NCBI RefSeq assembly: GCF_001625215.2
Contig: NC_030382.2
Location: 46,341,364-46,405,363, forward strand
Reading direction: 5' to 3'
Source: Daucus carota subsp. sativus
Lineage: Eukaryota > Streptophyta > Magnoliopsida > Apiales > Apiaceae
DNA length: 64,000 nucleotides
The position numbers and the translations under genes were made by a program. How positions within the stretch are numbered: position 1 is the first letter of the stretch; each line of letters begins with the position of its first letter. The notes below the pieces were generated by a model. That model worked only from the letters and a program-made list of their open reading frames with translations, did not search any database and was not told where the DNA came from. Shown piece after piece: positions 37,694-50,300 of this stretch.

Positions 37694-39531
37694 GCTTCCT
37701 GCAACATTTGCATGATCATACACATTCCATGAACAGATTTACACTAATATGAAGTGGACATGCAGGAGGAGTCAAGGCAGTAGTGGTTCTTGTTTGTGAA
37801 GTTTTGGTTGAGATTAAAGGTGAGGAGAGAAGGCTTGGAATTTGTCTCTGGAAAGATCCTACATTGGTGATTAGATGTGGATTAGCGCCCCCTTAATCTA
37901 GGAGGTTAAGGAATAATGATGCTATATCAAGAGGCCACTTGGCGTGTTGCAATTTGTTGGATATGGAATGAACATGACAAATGTTGTGTGAATTATGATG
38001 GTAGAGTGAATTGACAATTAGTAGAGGTAAATTATATGATTAGTGGCAGTTGAGTCATATGAAAAGAAGTGTTTAATATAATCATGATTAATCTGAAAGC
38101 ATTTTGGTTGCTTGTCCTGTTGAGTAATTGTATACAATACTAATTCTAATTCGAATTCTAATCTTTAGTCGGAGGAGAGTAATGTTCTATTCCCCTTTGT
38201 GTTAACGAAGTTTTGTTATTCGGGTTCGATAAGCGTAAAGATAAGTAAAATTTTGTTTGCATGTTTGAATAATAAACACTAGTGGGATGATTTTTATGTT
38301 CGAAGTTATTTTTAAAATTATTACCTAAACAATAAACACTATTATGATAGTTATAATGTTCGAAGATTTTTTAAATAATTACTTGTATATCTTAAATATT
38401 ATAAATTGGAGTGAAAATCGAACTTATAATATGACATAAGAATGGACTTTACTAAGTTTTATCAAATTTCATATATGTCAAATTTAGAAGGTGTTTATTT
38501 TATGATTAATAAGTTTTATGGAAATCGAAACATAGAACTTTGTGATTACCTGCATTTATATTTGTGTTTTAAAAAAAAATAATCTCATTATTAATTAATT
38601 AGAAAAAATCTTTCATTGCACATTTCTAAAATATCCATTCTCATTTTTTGACTTGATAATATAAAAGGCAAAGCACATAAAATTATTAAAATTTTGATGT
38701 TAAAAAATAACTTGAAGTTCACCGGGAAGGAATTGCTCACTAACAAGATTTAGGAAGGTGCAAATATAAGTAGGGGGTAGAAGTCGATCACCCCCATGAT
38801 AAATTTTCGTATTATAAATCTTTCGTAAAATATAATTTATTGATTTAAAATCCTTTTATAAAAATAATCATTAAAGAGCATAGTGCATAACTAACAAAGA
38901 CGATCAAATATTCAAATCACTCAAAATCTATATTTCTCACATCAGCTGCACATAAACCCGTTCTTAAACTGAATTTCAAATATCAAACGAATGAATGAAT
39001 GAATAAATATCATTAATTTTATTCTCCTCCTAAACACAACTTCGTGATTAATTCTGACCAGGTATGTTTTTAATCTTTTTGAGCCTTTAAACCTAAATTG
39101 AGATTATATTCATTTGAAAATAATTGTGAATGATTATACAGAAATTCAATATTCTCTCTATCTTATTTAATTGTAAAGTATATAATTTTAAAAATAAATT
39201 ATAAAATTATATTTTATTAAAATTCGTGTCGGGTGGCAGGGACGGAGCTATTAATCCTACAGCTGCCGGTTTTTTCTTTCTTCCATTTCCTCGATATTTA
39301 AAATCGTAAACGCCAACGTGCACAACTGCACATCATCAAACAAAAACACTGCAGGCAGGAGTAAAATAAGCGTAACATCACCTAACTTATTGGTCAGGCG
39401 CCTTCCACCATTTCCTCTAAACAACACTCAACTCTTGACCACCTTCTAGTGCTGCTGCCAATAAAACCCCCCTTTCACAATCCCAATTTTGTTACATTTA
39501 TTTTCAAAAACCCTAATTTTATCAACTCAAA
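37694..39531. other. Divergent intergenic region upstream of ALB3
   Basis: This is the shared upstream space of the methyltransferase-like gene (-) and ALB3 (+). It is mostly AT-rich. 39240-39530 is less AT-rich and probably contains the ALB3 promoter and leader. GGCAGGGACGGAGCTA at 39236 is a word seen at ends of plant DNA elements, but no partner was found. Confidence 0.4.
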
Positions 39532-42500
39532 ATGACATCTCTTCTATCATTTCAACCTAACCCAACTCTCTCCCCCACTACTTCCCTAACCCGATCCGCT
39601 ATCCGCCCATTTCTCCCTCACCGGACCCGTTTCGGGTCATTCTCGCCTTACAGACCCTCTCCTCGCGGCACTATCTGTGTGTCTCAGTTCGGGTTGGGTC
39701 AACTACCCGACCCGGAAACAGCTCAGGTTCTAATTAAGGGCCTGTTTGGCAAAGCTGAAGGCTTTCTTTACACACTTGCTGATGCTGCTGTTACAGCCTC
39801 TCCGGCTACCACTGATCCTGTTACTACGTCATCCAAAACCTCTGATTGGTTTTCTGGGATTAGCAATTACATGGAGACTGTTCTCAAGGTTTTGTAATTT
39901 GCCTTAATTCTTGAATTTTTTTTATTTTTTTAATCTTTAAATGTGATTTTAAGGTATTTAATATCTAAGACTAGTGAGAATGATCTGAATTTAGGTTTTG
40001 AAAGGTGGGCTATCTACAGTGCATGCTCCTTATGCTTATGGTTTCGCAATCATTCTGTTGACTGTACTTGTTAAAGCAGCTACCTTTCCTTTAACCAAGA
40101 AACAGGTATGTCTTTTTCATAATTTGGGGTTGTTTGTTCGTTTTGCGTCGTTTAAGAGTGGATAATGTTTTGAAAGATCCTCAGAGTGCTTTGCGGGAAT
40201 ATGCTGTAGAGTCTATTTGTTCATAGGTTTATTGATAAGATTATATGAAACGAGTTTACAGGTGGAGTCTGCAATGGCGATGCGGTCTTTTCAACCTAAG
40301 ATTAAAGCTATTCAGCAAAAGTATGCTGGTGATCAGGTTACTTTCTGTTTTCGTTTTCTATTGAAATTATTATTTTTTTTCTTTTGATCTTTAGGCTTGC
40401 ACCACATTAGTCACTTAAACATGCACAAGTTGAAAGGAGTGTATCTGGAAAATATAGAAATACCTTATAAGGGTTCTTTAAAATGATGGATCCTAAATGG
40501 TTTAGCTTTACTTTAGGTTAGTTAATCACACGAGAAGCTTATGTCTGTGCTTCGGTTGGTGTTTTATGCTAAGTGATGGACAAATATACGTCATGAATAA
40601 AATTCTTGTTTGGTTAGTTCTCGACATTGAAAGTCAAAGAATTTACTTTTTTTCTTCTTGTAGGAGAAAATTCAGATTGAAACTGCTCGATTGTATAAAT
40701 CAGCGGGGATAAATCCCCTGGCAGGTAAGATTATTACCCTTTTTTTATCCAGATGTTAAAGTCCCCACTTACATATGGAAACATTACCACTCAATGCACG
40801 GGAAATCTGAGGAAATAGTTGGGATTGGTCGTTATTAAATTAGATTTGTTGGTTGTCATGCTTTTAAAAGTAATCAATGACCCTGAATCCTAATATGTTA
40901 CTCCTTCCGTCCCACCAGTTTTTTTACGTTACTTTTTGACACGCATTTTTAAGCTCCTATAAAGTATACTTACATTGTATATATTTTTTTAAAAATTCCT
41001 GAAAAAAAGTTTGAAGTTTAAACTTTTATTCAAAAAAAGAAAAAATTAAAAATACATTATAGAACTATACTTTACAAGAGTCTCAAAATACGTGCAAACG
41101 GTGTACGTAAACTTCCTGGCGGGACGGAAGGAGTAGTTATTACCAATCCAAATGGTGACGACGTGATAGTATTAGATCATTTTTGCTTGGCTCTTTTGAT
41201 TGTGTCATATAAGTAGTTTGAGTTCTAATATCCATTATCCATTATTTTTTATCATGAATTAAATTGAAATTTTTGTAACACTACGATTGTGCACCATTTC
41301 CTCTATGAGCATCTCCAACCCAACACCAAAACTTTAAAAGGATTAACTTTTGGTGTAAAAAATACTCCAACGCATCTCCAAAATGGTGTAAAAATTACAC
41401 TACATGAATAGTGTGACACCAAATTTGATGTCAAATGTTCGTTTGGTGTAATTTTTACACCATTTTAGAGTTTTTCAAAATACCAAGTATACCCTTATAT
41501 TTGTTAATGAAACAGTTTTGTTCCATCTATGTCCCATTTATATCTTATTAAATCACAACAATACAAATTTTTTTGAAAAGTTTCGAAGGAATATATTTAG
41601 TTATAGACAAAAGGCTCTTTTTGGTGTAATATATAGTGCAAGTCGGTTGGAGTAGTTTTTGTGAATGGTGTAATTTTTCACACCAAAATAGCGTAAAAGG
41701 TGCAAAATGGTGTCATGGGTTGGAGATTGTCTAAAGAGGGAGAAAATGTTCTATGTGATCATGTACTTGCAAATTTTAACCACAGATTATAAGTTGGCCC
41801 TTACAGTAGTTTTGATTATGAACTCCCTAAAATCAAATTGTTCTTATTGCTCAACTCATCTTGCAGACTTGTGGAGATGCACTTATTATATTATAGTGTG
41901 CTCGTTTTTATCATAATGTAGGGAATAAGTAATTGCTAATATTTGTTTACAGGATGCCTTCCAACACTTGCCACCATCCCTGTATGGATAGGACTATATA
42001 GAGCTCTTTCAAATGTTGCTGATGAAGTATGTCCCTCATGTTATCATGTTACGCCATTTCTTTTACTTTAATCTGTTATGCTGGTGTCATCTCGCGATTC
42101 TTATTGAACGGTTATTCTTATATGAAGGGACTCCTGACTGAGGGCTTTTTCTGGATACCATCCCTTGCCGGTCCAACAACAGTTGCTGCTCGACAAAACG
42201 GAAGTGGGATCTCTTGGCTCTTGCCATTCATAGTGAGTATTGTCATTATTAATCTGACATCTTCAACTAGGGATCAGTAATCTTGTCATATACATATATT
42301 TATTGGATAAAGATCTCGTGTGAGATGCGCACACAGGCATTATATTTTAACACTGGATTCACTAGCATAGCAAGCCACCGTCTTTACAGTGTATAAGTAG
42401 TCTAGATCATGAACATCTAATTTTTAGTGGGAGACCTTGACAAAAAAAAAATGTGGGAGACATTCCTGAACTTTAAAGGTTTGTGCAGTAAATTGATTTT

Positions 42501-43883
42501 AAATTAGTTGCACTGTAAAAAATATAATTATGTATAACACTGGAAGTATATCTCTATCTCATTTTTAGGTGCTTGAATCTCTTTACAGGATGGTCATCCG
42601 CCTCTTGGATGGTCAGATACCTTTGCGTATCTTGTCCTACCTGTCCTGTTAGTAGTTTCTCAGTACATATCTGTTCAAGTGATGCAGACATCACAGGTTA
42701 TTCCTTTGGCTTGTTTTAACAATTCAGGTTCCACAAAATGTAGCTGTAGAACTGCACTTTTTTAATAAGGCTGGTTACTTGATTCTGTCTGACCACCTGC
42801 CATTCTCATAATGCTTCTAGAGTGACGACCCAAATCTGAAGACTTCTCAAGCCATAACAAAGTTTCTGCCTTTGATGATTGGTTATTTTGCTCTTTCAGT
42901 TCCTTCTGGGCTAAGCCTTTACTGGTTAGTGGTTCTATTCTCTGCATCACTGCATGTATGAATCAGAAATGTTAATTAGCAAAAAAATGAATCAGAAATG
43001 TTAAATCAGTGGAAGGAGCTAAATCATGTCTAGGTAACAGAATAGATGTTCTTAAAAAAGACCTCGAAAGTCGAAACCATTTATGGTTGCTCTAATTATC
43101 ATTTGCATAGATGTAGTTAATACGGGCGTGCTCTGTTGTTATTAGTAGAACATTCGTCCTGCTTATACACTTCTTATAAGCTACTGTTTCTCCTTTCATA
43201 TGTTGGTTCTGTTCCTTTTGATTTTAAGAATTAGAAACCATCTTTCTGTTCAGGTTAACAAACAATATATTGAGCACAGCACAACAAGTATATCTTCAAA
43301 AACTGGGAGGGGCAAGAAACCCTGCGAGTCAATTCAGTGATGATAGTATCACAAAAGAGCTATTGAAAGATCAGATATCTGCAATTGAGACGACCACAAC
43401 CAAGGTGGCAATCAAAGAAGAAAAAAAGCAAACTCCAGAAGGACCCCGACCTGGTGACAGGTAAATAGTTTTTCCCCAGAAACAGTATTTACATTTTAAA
43501 TATCCAGATATGTGTTAGCTGTTAACTTTGCAGGTGTTTTTTTTTCTAGATTTAAACAGTTAAAGGAGGAAGAGGCAAGGAAAAGAAAGCAAAGAGAGGA
43601 AGAAGCAATGAAAGCTGATATAGTTGCAGAATATAATGTTTCAGTAACGAATGGCAAACTTGAGACAAAAACTAATTCAGTTGAGTTTGAAGATAGGAAA
43701 ATGGAATCATTTCATGCTGATGCTTTGTTGGCCACTGAGAATTCTTCTATAAACGACAATCACTCCGAAGAGTTCAAGGAAAATCAGGATATTTCAAGTC
43801 GGAGGACGGAAGATGATGAAAATTCCAGTGATAGAAGCTTTCGGAAGGATGATCAGCAGCATCTACATAAAAATCTAAAATAG
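39532..43883 (+). CDS. ALB3: ALBINO3, thylakoid membrane insertase (YidC/Oxa1/Alb3)
   Basis: ALB3 inserts light-harvesting chlorophyll proteins into the thylakoid with cpSRP and cpFtsY. Ten exons close in phase: 39532-39888, 39995-40105, 40262-40336, 40664-40724, 41953-42026, 42128-42232, 42589-42696, 42821-42924, 43254-43460 and 43550-43883, giving 511 residues. A Ser/Thr/Pro-rich transit peptide is followed by the insertase core: HAPYAYGFAIILLTVLVKAA, the substrate-contacting cytosolic hairpin MRSFQPKIKAIQQKYAGDQ, CLPTLATIPVWIGLYRALSN, FFWIPSLAGPT, DGHPPLGWSDTFAYLVLPVL and FLPLMIGYFALSVPSGLSLYW. The stromal tail has the cpSRP43-contact region PGDRFKQLKEEEARKRKQRE. The basic C-terminal RSKRSKRKR-type motif is not found in this ending. 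A downstream open stretch (44367-44516) may be an alternative last exon. Intron 4 carries two MITEs. Confidence 0.93.
40901..41133. mobile_element. Stowaway-type MITE in ALB3 intron 4
   Basis: Ends are CTCCTTCCGTCCC and GGGACGGAAGGAG as perfect inverted repeats, each flanked by TA (40899-40900 and 41134-41135). The insertion is wholly intronic and should be removed by splicing. Confidence 0.88.
41307..41731. mobile_element. MITE-like inverted-repeat element in ALB3 intron 4
   Basis: The left end GAGCATCTCCAACCCA and the right end GGGTTGGAGATTGTCT are imperfect inverted repeats of a kind very common in plant introns. The interior is rich in GGTGTAAAAATTACACC-like palindromes. The superfamily is not clear; no convincing TSD could be read. 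Confidence 0.65.
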
Positions 43884-44019
43884 GCAAGAGTTCATTATTT
43901 TTTTGGAGCAGAAATTCAATTTATATCATGCTTCCTTCAAAGATGCTGTCTTTTATTTTAGCAGTTCCTTAGATAGTTATTTTTCTTATCGGGATACTGT
44001 TCAATGGGAAGGATTGTGG

Positions 44020-44230
44020 AGCCCTTGGATGCACCCCAAGGTGGGCCTTGGTTAGGCGTAGTGGAGCCGGACTGGAGTCTATTGGGATCGGGGCGGGGAC
44101 TCTTGGCCTGTTTGGAGCCTTGGTGAGGCTCTAGTGGGCCTGGGATAGATTGAGTAGGGCCGAGGGTGGGCCCCGGGTGAGTAATGTCATATAGAGGGAG
44201 TTTCCTTTGGTTTTCATTTAGTTCTTATTT
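44020..44230. repeat. GC-rich dispersed repeat, copy 1
   Basis: An abrupt G-rich block (GGTGGGCCTTGG, GGGCCTGGGATAGATTGAG) ends in AATGTCATATAGAGGGAGTT and a T-rich tail, ATTTAGTTCTTATTTAGATGG. A related copy with the same order of words lies at 50840-51070. The composition is unlike the AT-rich surroundings. It is not recognisable as coding. Confidence 0.6.
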
Positions 44231-44366
44231 AGATGGTTTTTATTTTTTATTTGATCATTTGCCTGTATATATGTAGACACACACACACATTGATTACTGG
44301 AACTAATTTAAATTTGTGATTCCTTAAAAATTGTTAATTACCATTGTTACATCTTTGACTTACCAG

Positions 44367-44516
44367 GGAGAAGTGGTAGCTGCTATAGGCATGGGAGAAA
44401 ATAAACTTTCTGGTGACGAATCAAAAGTTAGGATAGAAGTTAAGTTGTCAGCAACAGAAGGTAATGTTATCAGTACGACTCCAATAACAAGATCAAGATG
44501 GGAAGTCGTTTTGTAA
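44367..44516 (+). other. Possible alternative last exon of ALB3
   Basis: An acceptor TTTGACTTACCAG (ending 44366) opens a 49-codon frame, GEVVAAIGMGENKLSGDESK and onward, rich in Lys, Glu and Ser, ending TPITRSRWEVVL. It resembles the acidic tail of ALB3 proteins just before their basic C-terminus. In exon 10 of ALB3, phase-0 donors exist (TCA|GTAACG, TCA|GTTGAG) that could splice to it. Whether it is used is inference. Confidence 0.4.
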
Positions 44517-45113
44517 CAAGAGAAGAAGCAAAATCATGCCACGACAAACGTTACACTAGTACATCATTCAAAGATCTCATGTCATAGATGAATTTTTTTA
44601 TTTTTATTTTTTTTTACTTTGTTACCTTCAGCAGGGATCTCCGCAAGTTGTATATTCACAGGCTGAAATGTTGAGAAATAGGAAAATTTTGGTGATTTCT
44701 CCCTTTGGTGTGGACCATGCAGAGTCAAACCAAACAATATATGAAATATGTGTGCATATTGAGACATTCTTGTTCCCTGATTTTTATTTTTTTTTCAATA
44801 ATCGTAATTGTAGGACTTAAAAGATTTTTTTTTTCCCCTTCAAGATATCATAATTGTAGTATTCTATTGGGTGAATCGATCATGAAATAGTAATTTTATG
44901 TTGTAAAAAAGCGTAATATATGTTATATAATATCCAAAGTTAATGAAGTAAAGGTAATGTGCATCATGTATGGTCATGCTTGGTTCAATATTTGAACTTG
45001 TAATATTAAATTTCCATAACCAGCATTTGCAATATAGGAGAATAATAGAGTTCGCATTTTGTTGTGCACATTTCATCTATTCTGACTTTTGAAGACTTTA
45101 TAGTCAGGTGATT

Positions 45114-45328
45114 GGGGCCGTTTGGGCAAACTTAAGAAAAGTGACTTCTTGCTTAAAGTAAAGAAGTAGATTAGAAGTGAAAAGTAAATAAGTTAACAAA
45201 GTGTTTGAAAAAGAAATAGAAGTTCCGAGAGAAAAGCTAACATTCTTAACTTCTTAGGAATGTTTTTACTTATTTACACAAAGCAGAAGCCTAGAAGTAG
45301 CTTCCGTTTCTGGTAAACAAACAGGGGC
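45114..45328. mobile_element. MITE-like element, possibly Harbinger
   Basis: The left end GGGGCCGTTTGGGCAAAC and, read inward from the right, GCCCCTGTTTGTTTACC are imperfect inverted repeats. ATT flanks both sides (45111-45113 and 45329-45331). The interior is full of AGAAGT/ACTTCT words, as in many plant MITEs. The trinucleotide TSD suggests PIF/Harbinger, though TAA/TTA would be more usual. Confidence 0.6.
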
Positions 45329-45347
45329 ATTATTTCAATAATGAGTA

Positions 45348-45518
45348 CCCGTCTCATTTAAATCTATATGTTTACTATTCGGCACGCAGTTTGACATTCT
45401 TATAAAATATAGCTTTATAGCTTATTTTTAAGATTTTTTTAATGCTTTTCTGTATACTTTAGAGGAGCACTAAATGTGTGTCACGTCCCCGGCGTATACA
45501 ACTCGGGGATGGAGGGAG
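45348..45518. mobile_element. Degenerate Stowaway-like element
   Basis: The right end GGGGATGGAGGGAG is Stowaway-like. A left partner ACCCGTCTCATTT is poor, so the boundaries are approximate. It lies 20 bp from the previous element. Confidence 0.35.
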
Positions 45519-46927
45519 TGTATTTTAAGGTTGGAATGGCACATTAATAAAACAAATGTAAAATAGAATGAAAATTGGATAAGAAAATATAAGGAATTTA
45601 GTGAAGACAAAATGTGAGCAACCTGGATACTGCAGAGGGAGGATATTGTGATTGTAGTGCAAATTGTATGTTCTCAAATTCACATGACGAACTTTATTGG
45701 CAAGTGGAAATGCCCACTTCAGTAGTTCAGCATATTCCACGACTGGCAAATTGATCACATCACACTTGTGACCTGCAGTTAATGTGCCTATTTGGTACAC
45801 TACAAATGAACCACTCTGCCTTACCTTAAATTGAGACCACCTCCAAGTTTCTCAGATATCACTATCCCGTCTATTTTACATCATAATTTTTAAGTTCTTC
45901 ATTAGTACAAGGCAATTCAGTACCAATAAGTTTCCAAGCCCGCAGACCTCGACGGAGGTACAAAAGTAACAAAACCGTGACGCTCCCACTAATTCATTGT
46001 GCTTCAGTTATTTGTTCATCAAATTATGGACCATGGATAAGATGAGAACATCGAAATCACTTACCTATACATGAAATTAATTACCTATATGTGTATGCCT
46101 GTGCCTTGAGCAAGTTATTGATTATACTTCAACATACAAGGCAAACTGGCATACTAGTGTAGAAACAAGTTTGGTAACTTGACAAACAATGATATATTGT
46201 GTGATCAGAAGGATGTTGATGACATCAGATACTATTATGCAAGATAGTGTTCACTGTCTAGTAGCAAGTCCTGGAGATTACCAATTCATGCTCCCACGTT
46301 ATAATTTAAGGAATTGAAGAAAAAACTGTACTCCAACAATGTCCTATTTTTTCCTTAAATGACTGGGACACCATCTTCCTTATTTTTAAGAGATCTATCT
46401 CATGTCCTAAACTTGTATTTTATAGTAAAATATAAATACATTTAATAATAAATTATCAAATAAGGAATATTGTTGGAGATGAAACTATCTATGTCCTAAG
46501 TCACTCGGATCTATTATTTTATATTATATTTAAGGAATAAGATAGAATACTATTGGACTTGCTCCAAGTAATACAAGGGGAGAAATTCATACAACTAGTA
46601 GTCTAGTACAACCACTAAGCCACAGACTCACATTAAATACAAACATATTATCACCAATCAGGTGCATTTCAAACAGGCATTGCCATATTCATGAGAACAA
46701 AACTGAGACAGAAAGACCACGATTACTAAAATCCAAAATATGCTTAAAGGAGGTCGACAATATAACATCCATTCAACCTGGAAAATAAAATAAAGCTACA
46801 AAAATAAAAGGTCACTCACAGATGTCTATAGTAGATTAACAATAATAATTTGAGACATCTTTCACAACCATAATAATACCCAGGATCTCTTGCAGGATGA
46901 GCAAAACTTCTCAGGATATTCAGCCAA
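45519..46927. other. Intergenic 3' of CCT5
   Basis: 46282-46570 has words in inverted orientation (ACTCCAACAATGTCC near 46330, GGACTTGCTCCAAG near 46557) that suggest an old MITE, but no clean ends. 46600-46927 is probably CCT5 3' UTR. Nothing else is seen. Confidence 0.4.
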
Positions 46928-49900
46928 TCAATATTCAGAAGGCGAAATGACATCATCAATCTTTAAGATCATCTTAACAACCTGTGTTGCAAGTAAGAGT
47001 TGCTGCTGCTTCCCGATTAGTGTCTCAAAGACATTCTGCTCACGCATGTCATTTGTGCCAACATCATTACAGTCTACACCATACCAAGAATACTTGTCCT
47101 GCACACATATACCAAAATAAATGCTATGATGAAAGCATAAAAATAGAGAAGTAGATCATTGATGCTCAAGTCAAGGATATACACCTTGGTTTGCTGTGAT
47201 TTCACCGCAGATAGTGTTTCAATGGGCTGGAGACCACTATTTTCTGCAAGAGCCATGGGGACAGAGTCCAAAGCATCGGCGAATGCCCTGATTGCATACT
47301 GTAAAAGGATAAAGGTCTTCAGTATCACAAAAATCCAAACACTAAAATATAAAATGACATCTTCTGCATACCTGCTCAACTCCTGGATATTTATCAGCAG
47401 CAGCCTCTACAGCAAGTGAGCAAGAAATCTCAGCTGAACCGCCACCATACACAATTGAGTTGTTGCGAATAAGATTCCTGGCAACACACAAAGCATCATG
47501 GATGCTTCGTTTCGTCTCCTCTATCATCATCTTGTTACCTATAGCAAAACCAGGAACATGCTAAAGAACTTTAGTTGTGATGAAAATAAATTGTCATATT
47601 CTTTTTTTCCTGTAATCTAAACACAAATTAATTCTAAGACTTCACAAGTGAGACTATGTGGACGATGATAAAATTCATTGCACGGAGACAACCTAAATTG
47701 CAAGTAAATCTTAAAGTGAATTTACTGAGGAAACATATCCTACACAGTTTAATGAACCACAGACAGAAAAACCTATTGAAGAACAGGCAGTAAAAGAGGC
47801 AGTATTCAGAAAGAATAATATTAACACAACAATCCTTTACTAATCTTTCACTTCTTCATTGAACCATACAATAAAGAATGTCCATGAAGCTCTATATCTG
47901 TAACAGAGAACTTGACCAAACAACTACCCGCATTTCCAAAAAAAAAAAACAATTGACTTACCACCACGAATAAATATGGTTACAGCCTTTGAATTTGCAC
48001 AATGTTCGATGTAGAGCATTCGATCTTTTGTGGTGCCAAATGACTTTTCACGAACCAAACCAGCCTAAAAATGTGAAATAAATTTAATAACTTCGTTTTG
48101 TTACCATCACCATATGAGTAATTTAATAAAAATAAAAGAGTCGCAACAAAACCAAAAATACTTCATAGTTACTTAGAAATATCTAAGAAGAGGTAAACTG
48201 CATTGTTCTTGAACAAAATTAAAAATTGAAAACAGCCTGGATACCTTGCCCAACTTTTCTGGTGTCAACTCCTGGAACCTTGGAACAATTCTACCCCCTA
48301 TAAATTAGGAAACCCATAAATCAATGCTAGAAATAGTTGAGGAACTATAAGCTGCACCACAGTAGCATCACTACGGTAAAACACAAGAGCTAACAAGACA
48401 CGCACCTGTGGCTATAGCTATCAACTCTAACTCTACTCCACCAACCCATCGAACAGCAGGCAGATTCCTGTGCATCAACAAGTGATTTGCCTCATCATCA
48501 AAACCCCATTGGCAGATAACCAAGGTAGCACCAACATCCTGAAAATTCAATTAGAAAGGAATAACACATGGGATGTTAGTTTTATATAATGTGTAGTACT
48601 GCTGACTTCTGCTACACCATAGTAAATAAGTAGTTTCTTACTAAAGCTACCAACATGCTCCAATTTGACAATAACATACATCAACAAAACATAAGTTTGA
48701 AAAAAAGGATACCTTGCACTTCTGAACCATGTCATCAAAGTATTTCTGCTCCTGCTGACGTAAAGTTTGAAATTTTTCCACGGTATCAATGTCAACCTTA
48801 TGCTTGGTCTTTGGCTTGGGAGGTTCGAAGGGGCAAGTTAAGATGGCTATGTTTGCATCTACAATCTGCTTTGGCATCTGAGGATGACTCATATCTTTGT
48901 CGACGAGTATTCCATAAATGAGTTCGGTATCCTCCAACTTCCCACCTACTTTGCCCTCCACTTTAATAAGGTCCAGGTTAACATCTTTCCTATCCAGATC
49001 TGCAACAGCCATAACTGCTTTTACAGCAATTTCAGCCAAGTCTCGTTTGCATCTGTTGACACTGTTGAATGAATTCAAATTGATGTTAGGTCCTGGCAAA
49101 TAATTTATTAGTTATGCATATTTGCACAAAACACACCATACATGGATGCATATAATAATCCACTGCACATTAAACCATTAATACACATTTTGATTTTCAC
49201 AGTAAAATGCCAACAAATATTCATCTAACAAAAATCTCTGTATCCTGTGAAGCAAAGAATAAAGTAGTCTTTTATGGAAACAGAAAAACATGATTAAACA
49301 CAGAATAAAATAAAAAGATGGAGACATGGCTGCGAACTTACATTTTGGATGATAGAGTAGTCATGCAAGTTTGAACCAAAGGCTCAATATTTGATGCGCT
49401 AAACTCAAATTTATTGGACACGCTCTCCAAATGCTCAACAGCAATCTTCGATGCCATCTCAAAACCCTCCGCAATTCGAATGGGATGAATACCACGTTCT
49501 AACAGACGTTCGGCTTGTTCGAGAAGTGCACCCGCCATAACAACTACTCCAGTTGTCCCATCACCAATTTCATAGTCCTGGCTACGAGATAACTCTACCA
49601 TCAGCTTTCCAATTTGATTGTCAACATCCATCTGCTCCAAGATTGTTGCACCATCATTTGCTGAGAGAATTAGGTAAAAAAAAGTCATGAACAATAGCAC
49701 TCTTAGATACTCCCAACTTAACAGAAGGATACTAGATAATTTCCCAACCCACCAGTGACTCTCAATAAAGGAAAACATATATATCAATGCAACCAAGTTT
49801 ATCATGCAATTTTATAGAGGGATATATCCTATAATGATATAATAGTAGGAATAGACATAGTACCAGAGATTCCAAGTTCGATTTGTTACGAATCAGTGAG

Positions 49901-50267
49901 TAGTACAATTAGAGGAGCCAAAAGAACACAGGGTGGCTACGCCTAATTCTAAATGGAAGATTTGAAAAGTGAACCCCTGTCTAGTAAGCACCAATTAACA
50001 ATAACAAATTTACAATTGTGAAAATAACATGAGTAGTCCAGGTGGATCTATGTGTATGCGAATCAAAACCCAATTAGACCGCAAAAAAGAACCAAAACTC
50101 TAATAATTAAGTAAGACAGTTAAGCAGTTATCAAACCATATACAGCAGAATGAATACAAAGAAAGATCGAGAGAGAGAGAGAGAGAGAGAGACAAAGAGA
50201 GAGGGAGAAATCATATATATTTGTAAACAAAGATCGAGAGAGGGGGGAGAAGAGGAAGAGGGAGAGC

Positions 50268-50300
<33 letters not shown>

